Below are positions 6,899 to 15,533 of a DNA stretch of 24,033 nt, piece by piece. Both the position numbers and the translations under genes were made by a program. Below the pieces are notes generated by a model that was given only the letters and a program-made list of their open reading frames with translations, made no database searches and had not been told where the DNA came from. Position 1 is the stretch's first letter, and every line of letters starts with the position of its first letter. The stretch is from DRWZ01 sp964601505 (GTDB taxonomy: Bacteria > Calescibacteriota > Calescibacteriia > Calescibacteriales > Calescibacteriaceae), in NCBI GenBank assembly GCA_964601505.1, contig CAZRNR010000031.1:1-24033 (forward strand), read 5' to 3'.

Positions 6899-8311
6899 GT
6901 GTATAATCTTTTTGCTTGGATACTTCCTTTTCATATAGTCGTTGCGATGGAAGATGCTCCATCCACACTATATCCACCTTTAGCTTTATCCGCTTACGCT
7001 TTCCGAGTCGTGGAACTGATACATAGACAGCTTTTCAAAATAAATGAAAGACTTGAGCCAGAACCAGATTTAGTGGAATCTTATTCTGTTGATTATAAAA
7101 ACGATCATATGGTCTTTTTTGTGAATCTAAAAAAGAAACAAAGAACCTGTTTCGGTAAAGATATTAATTCGGAAATGGTCGTAAGCTCTTTTAAAAAGTT
7201 CAAAGAATATGGACGCCTTAGACTTATCAGAGCGATCGAGGTCATTGGGAATTACGCTCTTAAAATTATAGCGGAGAAAAGTTTCCTTTCCATATATGAC
7301 CTTGTGTTCCCAGTTTTTCCCGAGGATTGGACTGACTGCACGGGAGATTTTCAGATTGTAGATTTCTCACCAGGATATTCTGTCCTGCTTAAATCAAGGG
7401 TTAATGGAAAAACTCTTATGGTAAAGGGAGTAAAGAACGATATAACAAGAGTGCTCGAATTTGAGAAAGGAGACATAGATATACTTGTCAATTCTGTTCC
7501 ACCTCATCTTTTTCATTATGTTTCATCTCTTAAAAATGTTGATATCATAACCCGTAGCAGTATAAATATATCTTATGTGGCTTTGAACACCAGAAACAAA
7601 TTTCTTTCAATCAATGAGGTCAGGCAAGCTATATTTTATGCTATTGACAGGGAGAAAATTATAACTGAAGTCCTGAATGGGCTCGGTGATGTTGTTAATT
7701 CTATGATCCCTTCTTTATCATATTTTTACTGTGATTGTGCTAATTATAAATATGACCCGATTAAGGCTTTAGAACTTCTAGAAAAATCTGGATTTTCAAG
7801 AAAAGATGGTTATTTTTTCAAGCTTACCTGGAAAACTTCAACTGTGAAGCAAGCTATAAGAGTTGTTAAATCGATCTCAAGCTACCTTGAAAAGGTAGGT
7901 ATAAAAGTTGAGATCTTCCCGCAGGAATTCCATAAATTCTTTTCTGATATAATTCAAGGAAATTATGAGATTTTTTCTCTGAATTTGGTTGGGATAACAA
8001 GTCCAGATGTTCTGCGATTTATTGCTCATTCCGAATCTTTTCCACCAAAAGGAGCTAACAGAGTCTTTTTCTCGAACCCATATTTTGATCAGATCATAAG
8101 TAAGGCCGAGAGGCAGGAAGATGCTGAAAAAGCCAAGGAGTTTTATAAGCATGCCCAGGAGATACTTATGGATGGAGCTGTTTATATCCCAATCTATCAG
8201 GTAAAAGATATTATAGCCTATAGGAAGGAGAAAGTGTCTTCTTCTAAAATCAAGAAAGCCAAATTCATTCCGGGTGGTAGTTTGAGTTTTGTAAGATACA
8301 TTTTGGATTAA
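6899..8311 (+). CDS. Extracellular solute-binding protein, family 5 (peptide/nickel type)
   Basis: A 470-residue periplasmic binding protein of the SBP_bac_5 family, which captures oligopeptides, nickel or sugars for ABC importers. The signature VRQAIFYAIDR is at residues 241-251, followed by the usual YDPIKALELLEKSGF segment and a C-terminal YIPIYQVKDIIAYR. The N-terminus is a hydrophobic leader of about 16 residues (MYNLFAWILPFHIVVA) that lacks the usual Lys/Arg, and no lipobox Cys is seen. The start is GTG at 6899; an in-frame stop at 6893 fixes the upstream limit. No permease or ATPase genes are adjacent, so it is an orphan component whose transporter lies elsewhere, and the ligand is unknown. 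Confidence 0.9.
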   Translation: MYNLFAWILPFHIVVAMEDAPSTLYPPLALSAYAFRVVELIHRQLFKINERLEPEPDLVESYSVDYKNDHMVFFVNLKKKQRTCFGKDINSEMVVSSFKKFKEYGRLRLIRAIEVIGNYALKIIAEKSFLSIYDLVFPVFPEDWTDCTGDFQIVDFSPGYSVLLKSRVNGKTLMVKGVKNDITRVLEFEKGDIDILVNSVPPHLFHYVSSLKNVDIITRSSINISYVALNTRNKFLSINEVRQAIFYAIDREKIITEVLNGLGDVVNSMIPSLSYFYCDCANYKYDPIKALELLEKSGFSRKDGYFFKLTWKTSTVKQAIRVVKSISSYLEKVGIKVEIFPQEFHKFFSDIIQGNYEIFSLNLVGITSPDVLRFIAHSESFPPKGANRVFFSNPYFDQIISKAERQEDAEKAKEFYKHAQEILMDGAVYIPIYQVKDIIAYRKEKVSSSKIKKAKFIPGGSLSFVRYILD

Positions 8312-8501
8312 AACCTTTTGGATTATGCTTGCTTTGTCCAACATTGTTATACTCTAACATTGAAAAGCATTCGTAAATAGATAGGTTGTTAAGAAGAAAA
8401 TGAGGATAATTATAATCAGAAAACAATGAAGAAAATATCGGAGCTGATTTTTATTTTATCAAAAAAGTTTCCAGAGAAGATCAAAATATTAGACAAAGTG
8501 C

Positions 8502-9239
8502 TTATACGCTTTTCGCCTCTTCAAGAAATTTCTTTATTCTATTGATTGCTGTGTTTAGATCTCCTGATTCAATGACTTTCCTTATTATTGCGCTACCTAT
8601 TATTACTCCATCTGCTACATTTTTGAACATTTTTATTTGTTCGGCTTTTGATATTCCAAATCCAGCGAGAATCTCTTTATTTGTAAACCCTCTTACTACC
8701 TTTATATTTTTTATGATATCTTCTGGAAGTTCATCTCTTTCACCTGTTACGCCCTTGACTGTAATGTAGTAGATGAATCCAGAAGTTCTTTTTGATATGA
8801 TCTTTATCCTCTTTTTTGGTGTTGTTGGAGAAACAAAAAAAACCTTCTTTATATCTAATTTCTCAACTTTGTTTTCAAATTCGCTATCCTCTCCCGGGGG
8901 AAGATCTGGAATAACTAAACCCCAAACCCCGGATTCTTTGGACTTTCTTAAAAACTCATCTGCATCTTTGAAGATTATGTTGTAGTATGTCATGATAAGA
9001 AATTTTTTTTCTGGAAATTTTTCTGATAGTTTCTTTATGATTGGGAAAGCTTGTTTCACTTTAAAACCTCTTTCAAGAGCCTTTTGGCTTGAAAATTGAA
9101 TCACAGGGCCATCCGCTATTGGGTCAGAGAATGGAATGCCTACCTCAATGTAGTCAGCATACTCAGATATGGCTTCAAATATCTTAGATGAAGATTCAAT
9201 ATCTGGAAACCCACAGGTGTAATACACACAGATTTTCAT
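8502..9239 (-). CDS. trpA: Tryptophan synthase alpha chain
   Basis: Cleaves indole-3-glycerol phosphate to indole and glyceraldehyde 3-phosphate and passes indole to TrpB. The signature EVGIPFSDPIADGP carries both catalytic acids, Glu32 and Asp43. Later motifs TYYN, PDLPP and VTGERDE (phosphate/loop region), then GFGIS and a DGVIIGSAI segment, complete the TIM barrel. The length of 245 residues is slightly shorter than the usual 260-270. The start is ATG at 9239, with no good Shine-Dalgarno sequence. It stands alone: no trpB or other trp genes are in the window, which is unusual because trpB and trpA are usually adjacent. It is divergent from nuoB. Confidence 0.95.
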   Translation of the reverse strand: MKICVYYTCGFPDIESSSKIFEAISEYADYIEVGIPFSDPIADGPVIQFSSQKALERGFKVKQAFPIIKKLSEKFPEKKFLIMTYYNIIFKDADEFLRKSKESGVWGLVIPDLPPGEDSEFENKVEKLDIKKVFFVSPTTPKKRIKIISKRTSGFIYYITVKGVTGERDELPEDIIKNIKVVRGFTNKEILAGFGISKAEQIKMFKNVADGVIIGSAIIRKVIESGDLNTAINRIKKFLEEAKSV

Positions 9240-9480
9240 TGCTTTGTTTTCTCTTTTAGGTATTTTCTTATAAATAAGATTTCAGACAAGATGTTTTCTG
9301 TGTGTGGAGGTTTGGCATCATTTGAGGTAGGTTATGTGTTTTTTGTAAGATATAATCTTTTTTTGTGTTCCTGCATCCCCGTTTTTTGGAAAAATAAAGA
9401 ATTGCTGATCAAACTGTTTCTAAAGACCAACATTTTGATTTTTAAGAATTTCTTTGATTGTAGCTTTAAATATTATCCAG

Positions 9481-10014
9481 ATGGCTGAATATATAACAAC
9501 AAAGTCAAGTGTTTTCAAAGATTTTTTAAAGGGAGTAGTTTCATGGAGTAGGAAGTGGTCTTTTTGGCCCATACCTATTGGAACAGCTTGTTGTGGGATT
9601 GAATATATGGCGATTGTTGCGTCGCATTTTGATATTTCAAGATGGGGGGCTGAGGCTGTAAGATTTTCACCGAGGCAAGCAGATCTGATGGTTGTTGCAG
9701 GAACAATAACGAGAAAAATGGCTGATGTTCTTCGCAGAGTATGGGAACAGATGGCAGAACCGAAGTGGGTTATATCCTTTGGCTCTTGCGCTTCCTCTGG
9801 AAATGGTATATACCAAACATACTCTGTGCTCGATGGCATAGATAAAATCATACCTGTTGATGTGTATGTTGCCGGTTGTCCACCAAGACCTGAGTCTTTC
9901 CTTGAAGCTCTTGAGTTCCTGCAGAGTAAGCTTGACGGGAAAAAAGAATATTTTGAACAGCTTAAACAGAAAGGAAAAATCTTTGAGGTTAAAGGTAAAA
10001 CAGTGATTTTTTAA
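9481..10014 (+). CDS. nuoB: NADH-quinone oxidoreductase subunit B (orphan)
   Basis: Complex I subunit that carries the terminal [4Fe-4S] cluster N2 at the junction to the membrane arm. Numbered from ATG 9481 (177 residues), the ligands are the tandem Cys37-Cys38 (GTACCGIEYMA), Cys103 (FGSCASSGNG) and Cys133 (AGCPPRPESF). The conserved SPRQADLMVVAGT and DGIDKIIPVDVYV stretches are also present. The frame is open upstream to a TTG at 9454, but ATG 9481 matches the usual family start better. No Shine-Dalgarno sequence; TAAATA/TATTAT-like boxes lie just before the ATG. The usual partners (nuoA upstream, nuoC/D downstream) are absent: trpA is divergent and truB follows after 59 nt. The close relatives in hydrogenase complexes cannot be fully excluded, but the sequence is much closer to NuoB. 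Confidence 0.94.
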   Translation: MAEYITTKSSVFKDFLKGVVSWSRKWSFWPIPIGTACCGIEYMAIVASHFDISRWGAEAVRFSPRQADLMVVAGTITRKMADVLRRVWEQMAEPKWVISFGSCASSGNGIYQTYSVLDGIDKIIPVDVYVAGCPPRPESFLEALEFLQSKLDGKKEYFEQLKQKGKIFEVKGKTVIF

Positions 10015-10073
10015 TTTGATTATTTGTTTTTTATATAGTTTTATTTATATTTCCAATTTTTAATTTTTGAAGA

Positions 10074-10979
10074 ATGGAAGAGAAAAGTGGGATCATAGTT
10101 GTTGATAAACCTGAGGGAGTAACATCAACATACGTTGATAACATCCTGAAGAAAAAGCTTAAAACAAAGGTTGGACACATAGGAACTATAGATGTTTTTG
10201 CTTCCGGTGTTTTACCTATAGCCGTCTCGAGGGCTACAAAGTTCGTCCCTTATATGTTAGATAAAGATCGGGAATATTTGGGTGAAATTCTTCTTGGAAA
10301 GCGAACTATAACTGACGATATAACTGGTCAGGAACTTTATTCTTGCCCTCCGGAGATTTTGCAGAAGGTTAGTGAAGAAGATGTGTTGTCTGCTCTGAAG
10401 AAGTTTGAAGGTGTTCTTGAGCAAGTTCCACCTTATTTTTCTGCCAAAAAGTATATGGGTGAACCTCTTTATCTTTGGGCCCGGGAGAGAGGAAAACTCC
10501 TTGAGCTTAGCCCTTCAAAGGTTACTATCTACAAGATAGATCTGATTGAAATAAATCTACCTGTAGTGAAGATAAAAATTATTTCTTCAGGTGGTATGTA
10601 TGTCAGGGCGCTTGCCAGAGATGTTGGAGATAGTATAGTGATTGATGGAGTGAAAGTTGGAGGAACTCTTAAATACCTACGCCGTATAAGATGTGGAATT
10701 TTCACCGAAGACGAAGCTATTCCTTTAGATAAAATAAAAGATATGACTCCTGAGGAGATCAAAAATCATATTAAGATTGTAACTCCAGAGATGTTAGATA
10801 TGAGAAAAATTGTTGTTAGAGAAAGAGATATACAAAGGATAAGAAATGGAGCTCCGCCAAAGATAAAAGTTCAGGGTATTAGCAGTGGAGAATATTCTGC
10901 ATTGTGTGATGAATACGGAAATATAATCGCAATAGGTAAGATAAAAAATAGCAGTGTTGCGATAAAGAGAGTAATATAA
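10074..10979 (+). CDS. truB: tRNA pseudouridine(55) synthase
   Basis: Converts U55 in the T loop of tRNAs to pseudouridine; the T loops of both tRNAs in this window begin TTC and would be substrates. The N-terminal motif GIIVVDKPEGVTS (residues 6-18) and the catalytic motif GHIGTIDVFASGVLPI (34-49, catalytic Asp40) are present. The family's usual GTLDP is GTIDV here. Tyr68 in REYLGEILLG is the conserved active-site Tyr. The C-terminus (about 235-301) looks like the small PUA-like domain. Length 301 is normal. The usual neighbours rbfA, infB and rpsO are absent. The start ATG at 10074 has no Shine-Dalgarno sequence. It lies between nuoB and rpsA on the same strand. Confidence 0.93.
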   Translation: MEEKSGIIVVDKPEGVTSTYVDNILKKKLKTKVGHIGTIDVFASGVLPIAVSRATKFVPYMLDKDREYLGEILLGKRTITDDITGQELYSCPPEILQKVSEEDVLSALKKFEGVLEQVPPYFSAKKYMGEPLYLWARERGKLLELSPSKVTIYKIDLIEINLPVVKIKIISSGGMYVRALARDVGDSIVIDGVKVGGTLKYLRRIRCGIFTEDEAIPLDKIKDMTPEEIKNHIKIVTPEMLDMRKIVVRERDIQRIRNGAPPKIKVQGISSGEYSALCDEYGNIIAIGKIKNSSVAIKRVI

Positions 10980-11049
10980 TTAAAACTTTTTGAAAAAAGG
11001 GAAAAAATGAAATCATTGTATAAATAGTAGAAAATCCATAATTTCAGTA

Positions 11050-12684
11050 ATGAGACAGAATCAGGATAAAATAAACATAGAGAAGGAACTTGAGAAGTAT
11101 CTTTATAATGATGTAGGCGAAATCCAAAGAGGCAGTATAGTTAAGTGCAAAATTGTTGATGTAATCGGGGATTACGCGATAGTTGATTTGGGTTCCAAGA
11201 TAGAAGGAAAGATAAGAGCCTCTGAGATAGATAAAGAAAATCTTTATCCCGGCCAAATAGTTGAGGCTCAGGTTGTCAGTAAGGGGGGAGAAGGACTCTT
11301 CATTTTGTCATATAAAGCCGCAAAAGAGAAAAGATTGAATGAGTATCTATCAAAACTCTATGAACAAGGAAAGGCTATTCATGGTGTAGTTATTAGAAAA
11401 TCAAAGGGTGGATACGATATAGATATAGGTGAATTGTCTGGACTTGGATTTGGAAGATATATTTTATTCTGTCCATTTTCTGAATCCGAGGATATACAGG
11501 AGGGGGGGCAATACGAATTTGCCATAAAGAAGTCGGAAAAAGATAGATATTTGCTCTCAAGAAAATTATACCTTCAAACTATCAGAGAAGAGGAAAGAAA
11601 AAAGGTTCTATCGTCTTTGAAAGTTGGTGCTGTAATGGAAGGAAAAATCGTCAGAGTATCAAATCTTTTTGCTGAAATAGATTTTGGTGGAGGTATAAGA
11701 GGTAGGATATTGCGAGATGATGTAGATTGGAATAGGGTTGAGAGCTGTAAACAAAAATTGAAAAAAGGCCAAGTTATAAAAGTAAAAATATTGGAAGTTG
11801 ATCCAGATATAAGATGCAGTATAAAACATATTTATGCCAATCCTTGGTATAAAGCAAAAGAACTATTTAAATCAGGTGATATTGTGGAGGGGGAGATATC
11901 AGATGTAAAAGACTTTGGGGTTTTTGTAAAAATAAAGGTGGAAGACTCTGAAGTCGAGGCTCTTTTACCATTTTCTGAAGCGAGTTGGGATAAGGGTGAA
12001 GATATTAAAGGTAGATTCCAAGTCGGTCAGGTTATATCTGCTGCTATCATAAATGTTTCTCCTGAAGATAGAAAGATAACGTTGAGCATGAAAAAAGTTC
12101 TACCTAATCCATACGATGCTTTGAGATCTTCTCCTGACAAGGTGAGAAAAGCTGTTGTAAGAAACGTTGGTAAGAAAGGATATATAGTTGATGTTGATGT
12201 TGAGGAAGCTCAAGCAAAGGTTAGAGCCTTTCTCCCATTGAGTGAGGTTTCTTGGTTCATAGATTCTGAAACATTGAAAGAAAATGATGAGATACAAGTC
12301 AAAACTCTTTCGGTCAGGAAGGATGATGTGGTTGTTAGTAAAAAGAAGGTGCAAGAGGATGTTCTCAAGAAAATCATAGATGATGCTGTAGGTAAAGTGG
12401 TGAAGGCAAAAATTGTTCGTAGTATTGACAGATCTACAAAAGGTGTCTGGGTTGTTTTTGAAAAAGACGGTAAATTGCTAAGGGGTTTTGTTCCACTTAA
12501 TGAATTGATCTCAAAGGTTACAGGTTATTCGAAAGATGAGGAGATAAGCTGCGAGGTTTTAGATTATGATAAGAATATAGATGCTTTCATTCTCAGTGAG
12601 AGCAAGGTGGTTCTCAAGGAGATGAAGAATCTGAATCAGGGAATAACTCTTGGAGCTCTGTTCTCTCAATTACAAAAGAAGTAG
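11050..12684 (+). CDS. rpsA: S1-domain RNA-binding protein, ribosomal protein S1-like
   Basis: A 544-residue protein built of about six S1 (OB-fold) repeats near residues 26-90, 106-172, 192-259, 276-348, 364-432 and 447-518. The fourth is the most canonical (GDIVEGEISDVKDFGVFVKI, then LLPFSEASW and VGQVISAAII), while the second and fifth are divergent. This layout is that of ribosomal protein S1, which binds mRNA and helps load it on the 30S subunit. The gene has no Shine-Dalgarno sequence. CATAAT (11037-11042) with TTGTAT 15 nt upstream would start a transcript at about 11049, next to ATG 11050. Whether it is true S1 or another multi-S1 protein cannot be decided from sequence alone. pyrB follows after 32 nt. 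Confidence 0.87.
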   Translation: MRQNQDKINIEKELEKYLYNDVGEIQRGSIVKCKIVDVIGDYAIVDLGSKIEGKIRASEIDKENLYPGQIVEAQVVSKGGEGLFILSYKAAKEKRLNEYLSKLYEQGKAIHGVVIRKSKGGYDIDIGELSGLGFGRYILFCPFSESEDIQEGGQYEFAIKKSEKDRYLLSRKLYLQTIREEERKKVLSSLKVGAVMEGKIVRVSNLFAEIDFGGGIRGRILRDDVDWNRVESCKQKLKKGQVIKVKILEVDPDIRCSIKHIYANPWYKAKELFKSGDIVEGEISDVKDFGVFVKIKVEDSEVEALLPFSEASWDKGEDIKGRFQVGQVISAAIINVSPEDRKITLSMKKVLPNPYDALRSSPDKVRKAVVRNVGKKGYIVDVDVEEAQAKVRAFLPLSEVSWFIDSETLKENDEIQVKTLSVRKDDVVVSKKKVQEDVLKKIIDDAVGKVVKAKIVRSIDRSTKGVWVVFEKDGKLLRGFVPLNELISKVTGYSKDEEISCEVLDYDKNIDAFILSESKVVLKEMKNLNQGITLGALFSQLQKK

Positions 12685-12716
12685 ATTTGGATAAAAAGAT
12701 AGCTAATCTCTAAATA

Positions 12717-13646
12717 ATGAAGTCATTACTTTCTGTAGATCATATTTCTCTTACAGAGATTCAGGACATACTTGATAGTTCTTATTCTATGCTTGAGATT
12801 CTGGGAAGGGATATAAAGAAAGTTCCTACTTTGAGAGGTAAGGTTGTATCTCTTATGTTTTTTGAACCTTCCACCAGAACAAGGATTTCCTTCGAGATAT
12901 CTGCTAAGTTCCTTTCCGCTGATACAGTGGTTTTCTCTCCATCAGGATCATCAATTGAGAAGGGAGAGAATTTGATAGACACATTTAGCACGATAAAATC
13001 TCTTGGTGCAGATCTTGTGGTTGTAAGACATAGTAAGGAAGGTGTTCCATGGATTATTCAAAAGAATACAAAAATTCCAGTTGTGAATGCTGGAGATGGT
13101 AAAAACGAGCATCCCACACAAGCTTTACTCGATCTTTTTACGATGGCAAAACAAAAAAATATAAGGAATATTACAGATTTCAAGGATATCCAAGTTTCAA
13201 TAATAGGAGATGTTCTTCACTCACGAGTAGCAAGGAGTGATACGAAACTCTTCATCAAGCTTGGAATGAAGATTATTATTGTCTCATCTTACACTACTGG
13301 TTATCCCTTCTTCCATGATCGCGTTAGATTTAAAAATTTTGTTGACCAGGAAGTTCTTTCTTCTGATTTTATAATTGCTCTGAGGTTGCAAAAGGAGCGT
13401 CATGGGAATTGTTTTTATCCTTCAGAAAGAGAATATTTTGAGTTCTGGGGTTTGAAAGAAGAGATTTTTGAAGAGGTAAAAGATAAATTCATAATGCATC
13501 CTGGGCCTATGAACATAGGTGTTGAAATAGACCAATCTATTGCTTATTCAGAGAATTCCCTGATATTTAAGCAGGTTAGAAATGGGGTTGCTGTTAGGAT
13601 GGCTGTTTTGTATCATATTTTGTCAAGATCTCGATCGGCAGAGTAG
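12717..13646 (+). CDS. pyrB: Aspartate carbamoyltransferase catalytic chain
   Basis: Joins carbamoyl phosphate and L-aspartate to N-carbamoyl-L-aspartate, the committed step of pyrimidine synthesis. The carbamoyl-phosphate motif FEPSTRTR is at residues 49-56, HPTQALLDLF at 132-141, and HPGPMNIGVEID near the C-terminus (around 260), the usual order for the family. The length of 309 residues matches bacterial catalytic chains. No regulatory chain (pyrI) follows. The ATG at 12717 is 32 nt after the rpsA stop and has no Shine-Dalgarno sequence; TAATCT (12704-12709) is placed as a -10 for a leaderless start. Its last 34 nt overlap the 3' end of the convergent PgeF gene, both reading frames intact. 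Confidence 0.96.
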   Translation: MKSLLSVDHISLTEIQDILDSSYSMLEILGRDIKKVPTLRGKVVSLMFFEPSTRTRISFEISAKFLSADTVVFSPSGSSIEKGENLIDTFSTIKSLGADLVVVRHSKEGVPWIIQKNTKIPVVNAGDGKNEHPTQALLDLFTMAKQKNIRNITDFKDIQVSIIGDVLHSRVARSDTKLFIKLGMKIIIVSSYTTGYPFFHDRVRFKNFVDQEVLSSDFIIALRLQKERHGNCFYPSEREYFEFWGLKEEIFEEVKDKFIMHPGPMNIGVEIDQSIAYSENSLIFKQVRNGVAVRMAVLYHILSRSRSAE

Positions 13647-14287
13647 TAAAGGCATGATGGTTGGGATATCATATCTCCTCTTCTTCTGGAAAAGAATCTT
13701 TTATCTTCTTTGACGCATATATCTATGTGATATATCTTTGAGCTGCATATCTTTTTTTTAATGATTTCAGATGCGCAAGAAAATAGGTCTATGAAAATTT
13801 TACCATTGTGCGTTCTTATAACTCTGTCTTCATCTATCTTATTTTTCCGACAGAAATCTTGAAAGATAGATGATACATCTTCTTTCACTTCATAGCATTT
13901 CTCACATATATGTGGTCCTATTACAAAAGATATATTCTCACCTTTCTCGCCAAATATTTTAAGTTTTTCCGCAAGTTCATCAAATATCCCTTTAACCAGT
14001 CCTCTCCATCCAGCGTGTATTACACCTTTGATATTCTCTGAGGCAAAGATAACAGGAAGACAATCTGCTGTTTTTACCCCAAGATTGACATTTTTCTCGT
14101 ATTTTGTGATTAAACCATCATAGCCGTCATTTGGTTCATGCTCAAATGGATATACCAATATATTTCTTGTGTGCTTTTGGATAGGAAATACGACACGGAA
14201 ATCTGGTGTCCTGTCTCGGAAGAAAAATATCGCTCGCAGTTCATTGTGAAAATAAAAAACTATACCCTTTTCATCAAATTTTCCCAT
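13613..14287 (-). CDS. pgeF: PgeF/YfiH family purine nucleoside phosphorylase (LACC1-like)
   Basis: A 224-residue protein of the YfiH/LACC1 family, members of which have been described as purine nucleoside phosphorylases/deaminases and as cell-wall editing factors. From ATG 14287, the motifs are DGLIT, VKTADCLPV (Cys76), HAGWRGLVKGI (His91), GPHICEKCYEV (Cys131) and SRRRGD. Cys76, His91 and a later Cys/His probably bind zinc. A TTG at 14314 would add nine residues and increase the overlap with the upstream glycosyltransferase gene from 14 to 41 nt; I prefer the ATG. Neither start has a Shine-Dalgarno sequence. Being head-to-tail and overlapping with a lipid-linked sugar transferase gene fits an envelope role, but this is only context. 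The 3' end overlaps pyrB by 34 nt. Confidence 0.91.
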   Translation of the reverse strand: MGKFDEKGIVFYFHNELRAIFFFRDRTPDFRVVFPIQKHTRNILVYPFEHEPNDGYDGLITKYEKNVNLGVKTADCLPVIFASENIKGVIHAGWRGLVKGIFDELAEKLKIFGEKGENISFVIGPHICEKCYEVKEDVSSIFQDFCRKNKIDEDRVIRTHNGKIFIDLFSCASEIIKKKICSSKIYHIDICVKEDKRFFSRRRGDMISQPSCLYYSADRDLDKI

Positions 14288-15428
14288 ATGCTTTATTTGA
14301 GGTTTTTTTGTCAAGGAATATCATAAAAATTGATGAAAAAACTATTATTACTATGTCTGCAATGATCCATGTTATTTTTTCTGATGAAAGTTTATCTATT
14401 GCTATAAATGTCAAGGACAGTACAGATGAGATTATATAAAGAGCGATCACGGCTTTTGTATCCGATTCAAGAAGAAATAGCAATCTATGGTGTATATGGT
14501 CTTTCCCGGTAAAGCTTATCCAATCTGCTATACTTTTTACAAAACCATATTTTATTCGGAGTATAGTTATTTGTGTCATATCAAATATAAGTACCCATAG
14601 AACAAGCATTGGTCCGGTTATCGCTTTGAAATAGTTTCCGGGAGACGACCAAGAAGTATCAGCTGATATAGATGAGATCACAAATCCACAGAATTGAGCC
14701 CCTACATCTCCAAGAAATATCCATGCTTTTTTGAAATTGAAAACGAGGAATCCAAGAAGTGCCCCGGAGAGCGGCATGGAGAGCAACAGTATATCTGTGT
14801 CACCATTTAGATATGATATTGCAGAGCAGAACATAACTATAATTATTCCGATTCCCCCGGCGAGCCCATCAAGTCCATCTATGAAATTATATGCATTTGT
14901 AAAACCTATTATCCATATCAAGGTTAGAAGTTCATTGAGTTTCTCTCCCCAAATTTCATTTTTAGGAAAGAGAGATAATTTTATTCCAGCAGATATTACC
15001 CAAAGGGAGAGAAAAAATTGGAAAAGTAATCTTATTTTTGCTGGAACCTTGAATATATCATCTAACATTCCTACGAGAGCTATCAAAGCTCCGGCTATCA
15101 TTAGAACTTTGAATTTTTCTGGTAAAGAGTTTTTAGACAGTATTATAGCACCTGCAAATGCTAATGCTACTGATACTCCACCTAAAAGAGCTGTAGAAGT
15201 CGTGTGAATTTTTCTTTCTTCATCTGGTTTATCTACTACACCTAGAACTCTTGAAAACTCAACCATAGATGGAGTTAAGATAAGCGAAAGTAAAAACGCA
15301 GAGATAAGCAGGAATACTGTTTGTTTTAGTGGGATCAACTCCCAGAAAGAATTTAATATAAAAAGAAGTGCAAAGACTATGAAGAAACCTTTTGGATTTT
15401 TTAGAAAATTTCTTATGTTTTCAAGCAT
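14274..15428 (-). CDS. Glycosyltransferase family 4, WecA/TagO/MraY-type
   Basis: A polytopic membrane enzyme (about 10-11 helices, 384 residues) that moves a sugar phosphate from a UDP-sugar to undecaprenyl phosphate, starting O-antigen, capsule or other envelope glycan synthesis. The motif set is complete: DKPDEERKIH (66-75), GMLDDIF with the acidic pair Asp123-Asp124, NAYNFIDGLDGLAGG (178-192), FLGDVGAQFCGF (238-249) and DHIHHRL (310-316). The HIHHR motif fits the WecA/TagO branch rather than MraY. The N-terminus has an extra hydrophobic hairpin (about 14-50). Start ATG at 15428; no clear Shine-Dalgarno sequence. It is divergent from the TatT-like lipoprotein gene and overlaps pgeF. Confidence 0.9.
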   Translation of the reverse strand: MLENIRNFLKNPKGFFIVFALLFILNSFWELIPLKQTVFLLISAFLLSLILTPSMVEFSRVLGVVDKPDEERKIHTTSTALLGGVSVALAFAGAIILSKNSLPEKFKVLMIAGALIALVGMLDDIFKVPAKIRLLFQFFLSLWVISAGIKLSLFPKNEIWGEKLNELLTLIWIIGFTNAYNFIDGLDGLAGGIGIIIVMFCSAISYLNGDTDILLLSMPLSGALLGFLVFNFKKAWIFLGDVGAQFCGFVISSISADTSWSSPGNYFKAITGPMLVLWVLIFDMTQITILRIKYGFVKSIADWISFTGKDHIHHRLLFLLESDTKAVIALYIISSVLSLTFIAIDKLSSEKITWIIADIVIIVFSSIFMIFLDKKTSNKAYGKI

Positions 15429-15516
15429 CTTTAGAAGGTATAAATTGCCAAAAAAATTGAAATTTTCTGGAAAATCAGAACATTGTATTTTAATTTATAC
15501 AGTAAATGACCTAAAG

Positions 15517-15523
15517 AAGGAGG
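15517..15523 (+). promoter_or_regulatory. Strong Shine-Dalgarno site AAGGAGG
   Basis: AAGGAGG ends 10 nt before ATG 15534 of the TatT-like lipoprotein gene and decides that start. It shows that canonical ribosome binding sites are used here alongside genes that lack them. Confidence 0.85.
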
Positions 15524-15533
15524 ATGAACAATT

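Noticed and set aside
8427..8546. Short frame with ATG at 8427 reading MKKISELIFILSKKF
   Set aside because: Only about 39 codons, overlaps the 3' end of trpA on the other strand, and no supporting signal.
9454..9480. TTG start adding nine residues to NuoB
   Set aside because: ATG 9481 agrees better with the family N-terminus and with the -10-like boxes nearby.
9291..9488. 65-residue open frame before nuoB
   Set aside because: No start signal, cysteine/phenylalanine-rich composition typical of AT-rich noncoding DNA, and overlap with the nuoB start.
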